This document shows, piece after piece, positions 30,101 to 38,693 of a stretch of 64,000 nucleotides of DNA (the first letter of the stretch is position 1; each line of letters opens with the position of its first letter). A model generated the notes under the pieces. That model ran no database searches and was not told the origin of the DNA. It saw nothing but the letters and a program-made list of their open reading frames with translations. A program made the translations under genes and the position numbers. Origin of the DNA: Caldilineaceae bacterium (GTDB lineage Bacteria; Chloroflexota; Anaerolineae; Caldilineales; Caldilineaceae); NCBI GenBank assembly GCA_020433455.1, contig JAGRCP010000080.1:1-64000 (forward strand). Direction: 5' to 3'.

Positions 30101-31123
30101 TTATGCAGAAGTATTTTCACCGTTTACCACTTCGCGCACGTAGTAAATCGGCTTGTTTTGGCTTTCGAAATAGGTCCGGGTAATCATCTCGCCCAACAGG
30201 CCCATGGTGATGAGCTGGACGCCGATGACGACCAGAAGCACGGCCAGGAGCAGCAATGGCCGCGAGCCGATGTCCTGGTGATTGAAGAGCTTGAGGCCGG
30301 TGAGGTAGAGGCCGACGAGTACGCCCGCGGCCGACGAGATCAGCCCCAGAGAGCCGAAAACCTGAATAGGACGCGTGGCATACGAACCGAGGAACCAGAC
30401 GGTGATCAGGTCCAGGACGACGCGTACGGTGCGGCCGATGCCGTATTTGGATGTCCCGTACTGACGCGCATGGTGATCAACCGCCACTTCGGTCACAGAG
30501 CCGCCCACCTGGCTGGCCAGAGCAGGGATAAAGCGGTGCAGCTCGCCGTAAAGGTGAACATGCTGCAACACGTCCCGGCGATACGCCTTGAGGGAGCAGC
30601 CGTAATCGTGAAGGCGCACGTCGGTGACGTTGGAAATCATGCGATTGGCGATCATGGAGGGCAACTTGCGGTCCAGAAAGCGATCCTGACGGTCTTTGCG
30701 CCAACCGCTGACGATATCATAGCCCTCGTTCACTTTCTCCATGAGCAGCGGAATATCTTTGGGATCGTTCTGGAGGTCGGCATCCATGGTGATAATCACG
30801 TCGCCGCTTGCATGATCGAAGCCGGCGGAAAATGCGGCGGTCTGGCCAAAGTTACGCCGCAGCTTGATGATGCGATAACGCGGGTCACGCGTGCCGATCT
30901 CCGCCAGCAGGGCAAAGCTGCCGTCGCTGGAGCCGTCATCCACAATGATGATCTCAAAGGTTGCGCCATACTCCTCCAGCGCGGCGGTGAGCCGTTCGTA
31001 AAGCGCGGGAATGCTCTCTTCTTCGTTATAGAGGGGTATGACCACCGAAATGCGGGGCGGGATCGATTTGTGAATACCGCCGGCCGGAATGGTCGTACGG
31101 GACAGTGCCGCTAAACTCTGCAT
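30101..31123 (-). CDS. Polyprenyl-phosphate glycosyltransferase (GT2, DPM1/GtrB/ArnC-like)
   Basis: A 340-residue protein. The GT2 catalytic domain starts ISVVIPLYNEEESIPALYERL. The metal-binding motif is MDADLQNDPKDIP and the acceptor region SGWRKDRQDR. Two C-terminal transmembrane helices follow (VLVGLYLTGL, LLLLAVLLVVIGVQLI). Enzymes of this type attach a sugar to undecaprenyl phosphate on the inner face, supplying lipid-linked sugar for GT-C transferases. That fits the three GT-C genes directly downstream on the same strand. The start at 31123 is chosen from the family N-terminus; its ribosome site is weak. Confidence 0.9.
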   Translation of the reverse strand: MQSLAALSRTTIPAGGIHKSIPPRISVVIPLYNEEESIPALYERLTAALEEYGATFEIIIVDDGSSDGSFALLAEIGTRDPRYRIIKLRRNFGQTAAFSAGFDHASGDVIITMDADLQNDPKDIPLLMEKVNEGYDIVSGWRKDRQDRFLDRKLPSMIANRMISNVTDVRLHDYGCSLKAYRRDVLQHVHLYGELHRFIPALASQVGGSVTEVAVDHHARQYGTSKYGIGRTVRVVLDLITVWFLGSYATRPIQVFGSLGLISSAAGVLVGLYLTGLKLFNHQDIGSRPLLLLAVLLVVIGVQLITMGLLGEMITRTYFESQNKPIYYVREVVNGENTSA

Positions 31124-31314
31124 GATGCTTGGCTCGTTTCGTTCGTCATGATGTCGCCCAAATTTCGGGCGCATACCGCTTGTCCGACCCGCTATCTAAC
31201 CACACAAGCGCGTTTCAGGAAAAAAACAAGAGGCAGCGGATGAAACGGATAGGTTCAATTACGTCCCATGTGATGCCGGAAACAAGTGATGTGCGACACG
31301 CAAATTGTGCGCAA

Positions 31315-32808
31315 TCATTCCAGCGTCACCATGTCGCCGACTTTTAGCTCGGCATAGCCGGAGCCGAAGCCGGTTAGCATGGGGACGGCGGCGGAACGGG
31401 CGGCGGCAGCCAGTGGGTCCACGGGCGTACCGTAGGCGCCGATCACGCCGTTCACCAGTGGCAGGAGTAACGACCAACCGCTGTCCGGCTCGGCAATGCC
31501 GACGATGGTCCCCGGCTCAAGTTCCGCGTCCAGGCCGATCACGGATCGGAAAGGTCCGCTTGCCTGTCCGCGCCCGGCAGGCGTGCCCGCGACGACGGAG
31601 AAGGCTTCGGCATCACCCGCCAACAGATCGCCGGGCATCAGCGCCAGATGACCTGCATAAACCTCCCGTCGTTTGGCGGCTGTGGCGCGGATTTCCTCCA
31701 TGGCGCTGATGTTCCACTCGCCGGTCATCATCTGCTTGATCTCTTCCAGCTCATAGAAAAAGATCTCGGTGGAATCGACGAGACGCCTGTCGCTGATAGC
31801 CTCCCTGGCCGCGGCCAGGGCCCAGCGTCGGGTCCCGGCTAAAATGTAGGCCACGGCATTGAGGGCGCGGCTTTGCAGCGTCAATGCGGACTCCATACTT
31901 GTCAGCAAAGCCGCGGCTTCCTTCCTTCCTTTGCCGGCGGCGGTCAGCAGTACCTGCTCGTCTATGGAGGAAGGCGGAGATGCCGCATCCGGGGCTGTTG
32001 TCGCATAGTGTGAGCGTAAGCGCCGGAGCAAATCGGGCTCCTCATCCCAGCGCGGATTTTGCAGTTCCCCCTCGCCCGCGGCCCGATGGCCAAATTCCGC
32101 CAGCCAGGAGGACAAATCTGCCCCGCTCTGCGCCGACAATTCGGCGATCATGCGGGTTTCCACCAGATCGCCTGTGGGGAGGGCCTGGTTGATCCGCGCC
32201 AAATTTTCGGGAAGTGCGATCTGATCCCTGGTTAGAACCAGGAGGCGATTATACGCTTGCTCCAGGCTGCGCCGCGCGGCCAAAAACGCCGCAAAGCTCT
32301 GGACGCCGATGCGTTCGATCTCCTCCATCACCTGCAGGATGTCGGCTTGGGTCCACTTTAAGTCGCCGGTTTTGGCATACCAATTCCTGACCCGAACCAG
32401 GATGTCCGGATAGGCGGCGTTCAGCTCGGTGATGCGGTTTTCCATACGCTTCTGTGCGCGACCGGCGCGCAGGCCGCCCAGAAAGCCGCTCTTCTCCCAC
32501 GTGCAGACGGGCGTTCGACGTCCGTTGATGACAAATTGGGCGGGGGGGACGTCCGCCTGTTCAGCTTCCAGGCGCGCAGCAAGAGTAAGGTTGAAGTAAG
32601 GGCGTCCCGCATGCATGCGGACAACCTGGGAACGCGGCCTGGGATCAAAACCCAGCGCGGCGTAGTGTTCATACCACCCGCGGTTGATTAGCTCCATCAG
32701 CACGCTGCTGCTAAAGGGCGTCAGCGCATCCGGAGCCAGAGGTTGGAGCGTTGTCAGGCTCCAGATTTCCTGTCCCACCTTGTCTGTTTTGGTCTGATAT
32801 TCAAACAC
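31315..32808 (-). CDS. PEP-synthase/rifampin-phosphotransferase-like protein lacking the ATP-grasp domain and the catalytic His
   Basis: A 497-residue protein starting at GTG 32808. The N-terminal part has LTPFSSSVLMELI and VVRMHAGRPYFNLT. The middle has EFGHRAAGEGELQNPRW and an EIFFYELEEIKQ helix. The C-terminal 85 residues form a PEP-utilising swivel domain (AGTPAGRGQASGPFRSV, EPDSGWSLLLPLVNGVIG). In active enzymes the swivel has a His in a GG.xSHAAIVARE motif. Here the segment reads YGTPVDPLAAAARSAAVP, with no His. The N-terminal ATP-grasp domain is also absent. It is probably a non-catalytic relative or a subunit of a split enzyme. Its function is unknown. Confidence 0.7.
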   Translation of the reverse strand: MFEYQTKTDKVGQEIWSLTTLQPLAPDALTPFSSSVLMELINRGWYEHYAALGFDPRPRSQVVRMHAGRPYFNLTLAARLEAEQADVPPAQFVINGRRTPVCTWEKSGFLGGLRAGRAQKRMENRITELNAAYPDILVRVRNWYAKTGDLKWTQADILQVMEEIERIGVQSFAAFLAARRSLEQAYNRLLVLTRDQIALPENLARINQALPTGDLVETRMIAELSAQSGADLSSWLAEFGHRAAGEGELQNPRWDEEPDLLRRLRSHYATTAPDAASPPSSIDEQVLLTAAGKGRKEAAALLTSMESALTLQSRALNAVAYILAGTRRWALAAAREAISDRRLVDSTEIFFYELEEIKQMMTGEWNISAMEEIRATAAKRREVYAGHLALMPGDLLAGDAEAFSVVAGTPAGRGQASGPFRSVIGLDAELEPGTIVGIAEPDSGWSLLLPLVNGVIGAYGTPVDPLAAAARSAAVPMLTGFGSGYAELKVGDMVTLE

Positions 32809-33142
32809 ACCCGAATCCTTCCGCTTTTCTGGTAACCGGAAATCACTTATGTTTTCATTCTCTTATGAACATAGAAATGTGTCAATCTCCAGCGTATTTG
32901 AGGGTGCATTTCATACAGGAGACAGGGATTAGAGACGGCGTCCGGTGCGCCGACTGAAGCCGCCAACTTGAAAACGGACAATTCCCAGGACTCATCAAAG
33001 GTCGTAAGTATGCTGAACGCCCCAGCAGATTGCGGGGCGTTCAGAGAGATATATGTATCAGGCGGAGAGTGCGGCAGGCAGTTACTGATTGTCTTGCAAC
33101 TGTGTGCGTAGACAGAAATTGATGATTGCAGTATGGCGTATG
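32809..33142. other. 334-bp intergenic region
   Basis: It contains the upstream region of the PEP-synthase-like gene, somewhat AT-rich near 32830-32880, and one strong hairpin at 33013-33044 on the side of the dehydrogenase gene. No convincing coding sequence is present. Confidence 0.4.
33013..33044 (-). terminator. Hairpin downstream of the LacI sugar module
   Basis: An 11-bp perfect stem, CTGAACGCCCC paired with GGGGCGTTCAG, lies about 100 bases past the dehydrogenase stop. There is no U-run, so intrinsic termination is uncertain. Confidence 0.4.
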
Positions 33143-34255
33143 TCAGGATGTATAGGACAACACCGCCTGCACAATTTCTTCGTTGTGCTGGTCAATAAGC
33201 CGATAAGCCTGAACAGCTTCATTAAACGGTACGGCGGTCGTTAGCAGCGAGGATAACTGAAGCTCACCAAAAGCGGCTAGCACATTTTCCGTGCGTCGCA
33301 CGATGTCATGTGTGGCGCTTAGTTCGGGTGCAATTCCCGCAACTTGGGAACATTTAATCGAGATGCGGTTATGATGAAATTCATCGCTTAGCTTTAATGC
33401 CTGACCGGTTCCACCATACCAGGACATTGCCACAACGGATGTATTGTAAGCCGCTGTACGAATTGCTTCCTGGAGTGCTGTATATGAACCGCTGACCTCG
33501 ATTACAACATCCGCTCCTCTCCTATTGGTCATGTTACGCACCTGGAGCGCGATATCACCTTCGGCGGGATCCAGAGCAATGTCTGCACCAAGCGAGAGAG
33601 CCAACCGGCGCCGCGAGGGAAGCGTATCAACAACGATTATCTGCTTTGGCCCCACACGGCGGACGAATTGCGTAACGAGCAGACCGACAATCCCCTGGCC
33701 GAAAATGACGACGACGTCATCCAACCGAATGTTTGCCTCCAGAACGCCATTATATGCCGTATTGAGGTTAGCAAAGAGCACGCCTTCGGCTGGATTGGTG
33801 AGTTCAGGCAGTCGAATGACCGTTTCGGCGGCCGCGACATAATAGTCCTGATGAGGTTCATAGGCGAAGACCAGATCGCCTTTCCGAACCCCCGTTACCT
33901 GCGGGCCGCATTCTATGACACGCCCAACATTAGCATATCCATAAGCAAGCGGGTACCCCCACGTCGTATCGGAAGGTTTCCAATAGCCGCGTGCCGGTGG
34001 GTGCGATACCGCTTCTGTCGGCAGGGGCAGAAACAGACGCAAATCCGGATCAAAGTACTTGGTTAATTGAGGCGCTTTTCCGCGGTAGACGTTCATTTCA
34101 GTCCCGTGACTGATACCGGAGTATAGCGTTTGCACGCCAATATCCCGGTCCCCAGGCCGGGGTAACGTTTGCTCGATATAGGTCAATTCCTTGGGTCCGG
34201 CCAGGGCAAGAATTTGGGCTTGTTCAGGCAGGTTTGCCTCAGTAATCATGATCAT
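33143..34255 (-). CDS. MDR-family (zinc-type alcohol dehydrogenase-like) oxidoreductase
   Basis: About 370 residues, last gene of the second sugar module. The catalytic-domain motif that usually reads CGICGTD is replaced by YSGISHGTEMNVYRG, as in MDR subgroups without the standard zinc cysteine. The Rossmann segment is VVIFGQGIVGLLVTQFV followed by VVDTLPSRR, consistent with NAD(H) binding. The start at 34255 follows AAGGA; a second ATG two codons later is also possible. Context suggests oxidation of a sugar, polyol or derivative imported by the adjacent transporter. Confidence 0.85.
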   Translation of the reverse strand: MIMITEANLPEQAQILALAGPKELTYIEQTLPRPGDRDIGVQTLYSGISHGTEMNVYRGKAPQLTKYFDPDLRLFLPLPTEAVSHPPARGYWKPSDTTWGYPLAYGYANVGRVIECGPQVTGVRKGDLVFAYEPHQDYYVAAAETVIRLPELTNPAEGVLFANLNTAYNGVLEANIRLDDVVVIFGQGIVGLLVTQFVRRVGPKQIIVVDTLPSRRRLALSLGADIALDPAEGDIALQVRNMTNRRGADVVIEVSGSYTALQEAIRTAAYNTSVVAMSWYGGTGQALKLSDEFHHNRISIKCSQVAGIAPELSATHDIVRRTENVLAAFGELQLSSLLTTAVPFNEAVQAYRLIDQHNEEIVQAVLSYTS

Positions 34256-34272
34256 AAAGTCCTTGCTGATCG

Positions 34273-35103
34273 CTACCCTTTGACGCTGCCGGAGGTCAAG
34301 CCACCGAGGAGGTAGCGTTGGAAATAGATAAAAAGAATGGTCGGCGGAATTGAAATCAGTACGCCGCCCGCCGTCAGCATGCCCCAATCAATGGTGTAGC
34401 GCCCCAATGCCGCCTGGAGCGCCAGCGGCAGCGTCTTTGATTCGGTTGAGGTCATTAACGAAAGCGCAAACAGGTATTCGCCCCAGGCTAACATGAAGGT
34501 GAACGCGGCCACCGCGACCGTGGCCGGAGCCATTAGGGGGATGATGATACGAGTCAGCACCTGCCAGTCCGTAGCGCCGTCGATCATGGCCGCCTCATCA
34601 AGGGCCGGCGGAATTTCGTCCATGTACCCTTTTAGCATCCAGACAGCCACCGGCAACCCTAACAGCAGATAGGTAATCATCAAACCAAGAATATTGTCGG
34701 TTAGATTCATCCTGCGCAAGATGACGATAAGCGGAACCACCATGACAATTCCGGGTAACATCTGCATCGCCAAAATTGTTGTCGCGAAGACGCCCTGTAG
34801 ACGGTAGCGGAATCTTGATAGACTGAAGGCGGCCAGCAGAGCAATGCTGGTTACAACTACTGCTGTCGCTAGCGCGACAACCAGGCTGTTGCGAAGAGCG
34901 TCCTGAAAACCTACAGCATTCCACATCCTGGTAAAATTGCTGAGCGTTACGCTACGCGGCAACAAATCAAACGGCGCGCCTACGATGTCCGTAGTCGGCT
35001 TAAGCGAAGCCGAATAGAGCCAGATGATCGGAAACAGGTAAACCAATACCAGACCAATGGTTGCGGCGTCAAAAGCAAAATTTTTAAATCGCTTGTTGGT
35101 CAT
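34273..35103 (-). CDS. Carbohydrate ABC transporter permease (MalG-type), second module
   Basis: A 276-residue six-helix permease with the EAA loop DEAAMIDGATDWQVL followed by IIIPLMAP and a C-terminus ending GLTSGSVKG. It forms the channel with the MalF-type protein encoded 12 bases upstream. No ATPase gene lies in the module. Confidence 0.92.
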   Translation of the reverse strand: MTNKRFKNFAFDAATIGLVLVYLFPIIWLYSASLKPTTDIVGAPFDLLPRSVTLSNFTRMWNAVGFQDALRNSLVVALATAVVVTSIALLAAFSLSRFRYRLQGVFATTILAMQMLPGIVMVVPLIVILRRMNLTDNILGLMITYLLLGLPVAVWMLKGYMDEIPPALDEAAMIDGATDWQVLTRIIIPLMAPATVAVAAFTFMLAWGEYLFALSLMTSTESKTLPLALQAALGRYTIDWGMLTAGGVLISIPPTILFIYFQRYLLGGLTSGSVKG

Positions 35104-35115
35104 GAGTTTGTTCCG

Positions 35116-35991
35116 TTAGGCGGTCTGACGCTTCCGTAACAGCCCCAGATAAACGCTGGAAAAGGCGAGCAGAAGCAAAAGCATTGCAACGCCGATTGTG
35201 GCGGCGTAGCTCAGTTCATTGCGTTCAAAAAATTGCCGAAAGAGATATACCCCTAACAACAAAGTTGCGTCGGTAGGCCCGCCTTTGGTCATGATCCATA
35301 CCAGATCGAAGCTGTAGAAGGCGAGAACCCCTAAAATCAGAGACATGACGACGCTGACTGGAATCAGCAATGGAAACGTTATGAAACGGAATTGATTCCA
35401 CAGGTTAGCGCCATCAACCGCGGCAGCTTCGTACAGCTCTTCCGGGATTGATTTTAATGTGGCAAGCAGCGCAATCGTCATGAATGGGGCGCCCTTCCAG
35501 GCGCTGACTGCTGTGACAGCAAGCAGCGCAAGTGAAGGATCGACCAAAAGCGACCGTTCGCCTACAAGTCCGAACTGATACAGCACCTGATGCAACGCCC
35601 CATATTGGCCGTCCAGAAGCCAGCGCCACGTATAGGCAACAACGATGGATGGCGCAACCCAGGGCAGGAGGATGAGACCGCTGAGGATGGCATTAATCCG
35701 GCTACGACGGTTGAGAAGCAGAGCAAATAACAGACCAATCACAAATTCTAACGCCACCGTACCAACGGTCCAGATAATCGTACGCAGAAAGCTCTCCCAG
35801 AGCACCGTATCGGCAAGAAGTCTCTTATAGCCATCCAACCCATACCAGACAGGCGTCAAGCTGCGCAGCAGGTACCAATCGGTGAAGCTTAGGTAGATTT
35901 GGTAAAGAATCGGGTATAAGCCCACCAGCAGAAACACGATGAGCGCCGGCGCAAAGAACAGATATCCGGCTGCCGAGCGTCTAGACCCCAT
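35116..35991 (-). CDS. Sugar ABC transporter permease (MalF-type), second module
   Basis: A 291-residue permease. Its EAA loop reads YEAAAVDGANLWNQF followed by ITFPLLIPV. A strong AAGGAGG ribosome site lies directly before the start, and a stable hairpin separates it from the binding-protein gene. This layout lets the binding protein be made in excess over the membrane subunits. Confidence 0.92.
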   Translation of the reverse strand: MGSRRSAAGYLFFAPALIVFLLVGLYPILYQIYLSFTDWYLLRSLTPVWYGLDGYKRLLADTVLWESFLRTIIWTVGTVALEFVIGLLFALLLNRRSRINAILSGLILLPWVAPSIVVAYTWRWLLDGQYGALHQVLYQFGLVGERSLLVDPSLALLAVTAVSAWKGAPFMTIALLATLKSIPEELYEAAAVDGANLWNQFRFITFPLLIPVSVVMSLILGVLAFYSFDLVWIMTKGGPTDATLLLGVYLFRQFFERNELSYAATIGVAMLLLLLAFSSVYLGLLRKRQTA

Positions 35992-36010
35992 GTTACCTCC
36001 TTGAAAAGTG

Positions 36011-36048
36011 AAGAGGCGTCGGATGAGTTGACTCTTCCGACGCCTCTT
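36011..36048 (-). terminator. Intercistronic hairpin between binding-protein and permease genes (attenuator or mRNA stabiliser)
   Basis: A perfect 13-bp stem, AAGAGGCGTCGGA paired with TCCGACGCCTCTT, with a 12-base loop. It lies ten bases past the binding-protein stop and just before the permease ribosome site. Only a weak U-rich tract (CTTTTC) follows on the minus strand. Partial termination or 3'-end protection, as known between malE and malF, is the likely role. Confidence 0.7.
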
Positions 36049-36057
36049 TTATATCCG

Positions 36058-37401
36058 CTATCGGCTCAGCGTATCGTTAATGCGTTCGCAAAGCTGCGTA
36101 ACGGCATCATCGACACTTTGACCAAGCATGACGCTCTGCACGGCGGTCTGTACGGCATCGACTTCAAGGGAAGCCATTTCGGGGATTTCCGGATCGGGAT
36201 ATTGGTAAGGTTGCGCATATTGGAGGCCCTCCAGGAAGAAGTTGAACTCGCTGCGCAGCGGCTCTTCATAGGCTTCCAGCCACTGATCGGCAATGGACTG
36301 GCGGCCTGGAGGCAGATTGGCCGGCGCAGCAATATCAGGCAAGCCCTGCTCCGGGTCCGTAGCAAACTTAATCCACTCCCATGCGGCGTCAGGATTGTCG
36401 GAGCCCTTCCACAGCACCAGTGGCCAGCCGCCCAGGAAGCCATAGCGTCCGGCCGGACCTTCCGGGATCAAGGCAACCTTCAGATCAGGCAACCATTCAG
36501 GATTGGCCTCTGCCAGCGTTCCATAGATCCACGGCCCGTCAATATACATAGCCAGCTTGCCTTCGGACAGCATTTGTACCAGCTGCTCCCGGCTGTAGTT
36601 GGGCGTATCCGGCGGCGTTACCCCATCTACCAAATAGAGATCCGTATAGTATTGCAGGGCTTCACGGAACTCAGGGGTGTCAAATCCACACATCCCATCA
36701 TCGTTCAGGAAGCGAGCGCCATAGCCAAGATAGACGTTCGTAAAAACCTGCAACGTAGGATAATCTATTGCGCCGGGAACGCCGATCCCATATACATCAT
36801 CCGTCGTCAGCTGAATAGCGACATCCCGCAAGTCGGCCCAGGTATTCGGCGGTTCTTCGATACCGGCCTCAGCAAAGAGATCGGCCCGGTACCACAAGGC
36901 TCTGGTCTCCACGTTCATGGGAGATCCCCACCATTCGTCTTCAAGCAGGTAGTAATAGCGATCGCCAGGCCAGAAATCCGCGGTAATATCTTCCCCCGCC
37001 TCCTCAGACCACTGCTCAAAGTAGGGCGAAAGGGATTCCAGGGCGCCGATTGCCTGATATTGGGCTACAACATTGTTACCTAACATCGACACATCCGGCA
37101 GTGCGCCGGTCGTCAGTGCAGTTGTCAGCTTCTGCTGTTGTTCAGCCCACGGCACGATTTCCATCTGAACATCAATGTCGGGATGGAGCGTTTCAAACTC
37201 CTGGATGGCATTTTCATAGGCCGCGATGATTGGCGGGTCGGTGAAAAACTGCCAGAAGACGACTGATGCAGGCACCCCCTCATCCGTAGTTTCTGCACCG
37301 GGTTGCTCTGCCGGCGCTTGAGCTGGAACAGAAGCGCAGCTACTCAATGCGAAAGCAAGCAATACGAGGACAAACAAAGAACTGAACAGACGAAATTTCA
37401 T
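36058..37401 (-). CDS. Extracellular solute-binding lipoprotein, second sugar module
   Basis: A 447-residue lipoprotein with signal sequence MKFRLFSSLFVLVLLAFAL and lipobox LSSC. It follows the family 1 solute-binding fold (IQEFETLHPDIDVQMEIVPW near the N-terminus; WEWIKFATDPEQG near the C-terminus). The start at 37401 is preceded by GGAGAAG at a good distance. The mature part is preceded by a short Pro/Ala/Glu linker. It is the first gene after an internal terminator and probably has its own promoter in the 324-bp gap upstream. Confidence 0.92.
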   Translation of the reverse strand: MKFRLFSSLFVLVLLAFALSSCASVPAQAPAEQPGAETTDEGVPASVVFWQFFTDPPIIAAYENAIQEFETLHPDIDVQMEIVPWAEQQQKLTTALTTGALPDVSMLGNNVVAQYQAIGALESLSPYFEQWSEEAGEDITADFWPGDRYYYLLEDEWWGSPMNVETRALWYRADLFAEAGIEEPPNTWADLRDVAIQLTTDDVYGIGVPGAIDYPTLQVFTNVYLGYGARFLNDDGMCGFDTPEFREALQYYTDLYLVDGVTPPDTPNYSREQLVQMLSEGKLAMYIDGPWIYGTLAEANPEWLPDLKVALIPEGPAGRYGFLGGWPLVLWKGSDNPDAAWEWIKFATDPEQGLPDIAAPANLPPGRQSIADQWLEAYEEPLRSEFNFFLEGLQYAQPYQYPDPEIPEMASLEVDAVQTAVQSVMLGQSVDDAVTQLCERINDTLSR

Positions 37402-37725
37402 TGATCTTCTCCAATTACCTACATAGGACATAAAGGTGTAAACGATGGTTGGGGGAGGCAGACGTGATTGGGTGCGGCAATCTCCTTTCTTCACTCACAC
37501 AAACTCAGTAATTGCCCGTTTTCAAGTTAGCAGTACTTTGTTTCGGGCGCCCCGGACTCCAATCCGGCAATAATGCCAAGCCGGCGCCTGGCGTACCCAG
37601 GCAACGATCCGCAATCGCTATCTTATTGGCGGGCAATTACGTTAAACGGAAAAAGCAACAGGTTAAGTCATAAAAATTGAGCTTGCTTCGCAAGCTCTTC
37701 AGGCCAACCGCCGGAGGCTTGAGCG
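37402..37725. other. 324-bp intergenic region upstream of the second binding-protein gene
   Basis: The upstream end holds the terminator of the isomerase gene (37673-37697). The rest is expected to carry the binding-protein promoter, but I cannot pick a clear -35/-10 pair. A CCGGACTCCAATCCGG inverted repeat lies near 37552-37567. A possible half-conserved LacI-type site with a central CG (AATTACGTTAAA) lies near 37635-37646. Confidence 0.35.
37673..37697 (-). terminator. Rho-independent terminator after the isomerase gene
   Basis: An 8-bp perfect stem GAGCTTGC/GCAAGCTC with a three-base loop, followed on the minus strand by AATTTTTA. It separates the regulator/isomerase transcript from the transporter transcript. 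Confidence 0.75.
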
Positions 37726-38547
37726 TTATGCTCCCGCCCACTCGCTGCGGAGAAAGTGAACGGTTTCCGGTAATGCGCTGTCAGGCGCCCCCTCAATTAC
37801 AGGACCTTGCGGACTCCAGCATTCGATTGAGATGAAGTTTTGATAACCTATCGCTTTCAGCGCGGCGAACCCGGGCCGAAAATTCAGGCAGCCGCGTCCA
37901 GGCTGTAGCCGGTTGTTGTCGGCGACATGGACCATTCCAAGCCGCTCTCCTGCAGCCAGCAAGGCAGCGCTTATATCCGCCTCTTCGATGTTCATGTGAA
38001 AAAAGTCCGCCAACGCCTGGACCCGCGGATGACCGATGGCTTGGGCCAGATCAACCGCCTGTCCTATGCGGTTCAGAAAATGCGCCTCGTAGCGATTAAG
38101 GGGTTCCAGCAATAACGCCGCCGTACCCGACGGAAGTGTGGCGGCCCATTCCGTAAGCGCAGCGATCGCAAAATCGTACGTTAACGCGTAGCTATCCTTC
38201 CAAGGGGAAAGATCCGGGAACTGATACGGCGGCCTTACCGGTACAGATACCACTCCCGACGCTCCCAGCTCATCTGCCTGCGACAGCAATTCCTTCAGCA
38301 CCTGCAGGCGCCTCGCCCTTTCATTTGAATCCGGAACAAGCGGATCATGCATGGGGTGCGTGCAAAGATTGGAAACCGGCAAACCGCTGGACTTCATCGC
38401 CCGTTGCACTTCTGCCATATGCATTGTCAAGTCGAATGTAGGGTCTATGGCAATCTCAACACCGTCAAAACCATAACGGGCCGCATTATCGAACTGCTCC
38501 GCCAAGTCTCGGCCGGGCAGCAATAAAGTTTGGATAGCAAGCCGCAT
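37726..38547 (-). CDS. Sugar phosphate isomerase/epimerase-like TIM-barrel protein
   Basis: About 273 residues of the xylose-isomerase-like/AP endonuclease 2 superfamily. Barrel strands carry FDGVEIAIDPTFD near the N-terminus, LLLEPLNRYEAHFLN (metal-site Glu and Asn), FHMNIEEADI, LGMVHVADNNRLQPGRG (His/Asp) and FISIECWSPQ (Glu). This matches sugar epimerases such as tagatose 3-epimerase or 2-keto-sugar isomerases. Two start ATGs are adjacent; the second has better spacing to AGGAG. It follows the LacI gene and probably acts on the imported sugar. Confidence 0.86.
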   Translation of the reverse strand: MRLAIQTLLLPGRDLAEQFDNAARYGFDGVEIAIDPTFDLTMHMAEVQRAMKSSGLPVSNLCTHPMHDPLVPDSNERARRLQVLKELLSQADELGASGVVSVPVRPPYQFPDLSPWKDSYALTYDFAIAALTEWAATLPSGTAALLLEPLNRYEAHFLNRIGQAVDLAQAIGHPRVQALADFFHMNIEEADISAALLAAGERLGMVHVADNNRLQPGRGCLNFRPGFAALKAIGYQNFISIECWSPQGPVIEGAPDSALPETVHFLRSEWAGA

Positions 38548-38693
38548 CATATGCTCCTTTGTTATTGGAACTGCATTTCCGGTGAACCACGAGAGAAATT
38601 CTCAATATGCGGTTTTTCCAGCGGGAAAACTGTTGGATTTCCGTCGTAGCATTCACGCCGAACTATAGTGGCGGGCGTGCTGTAACCATGCCC

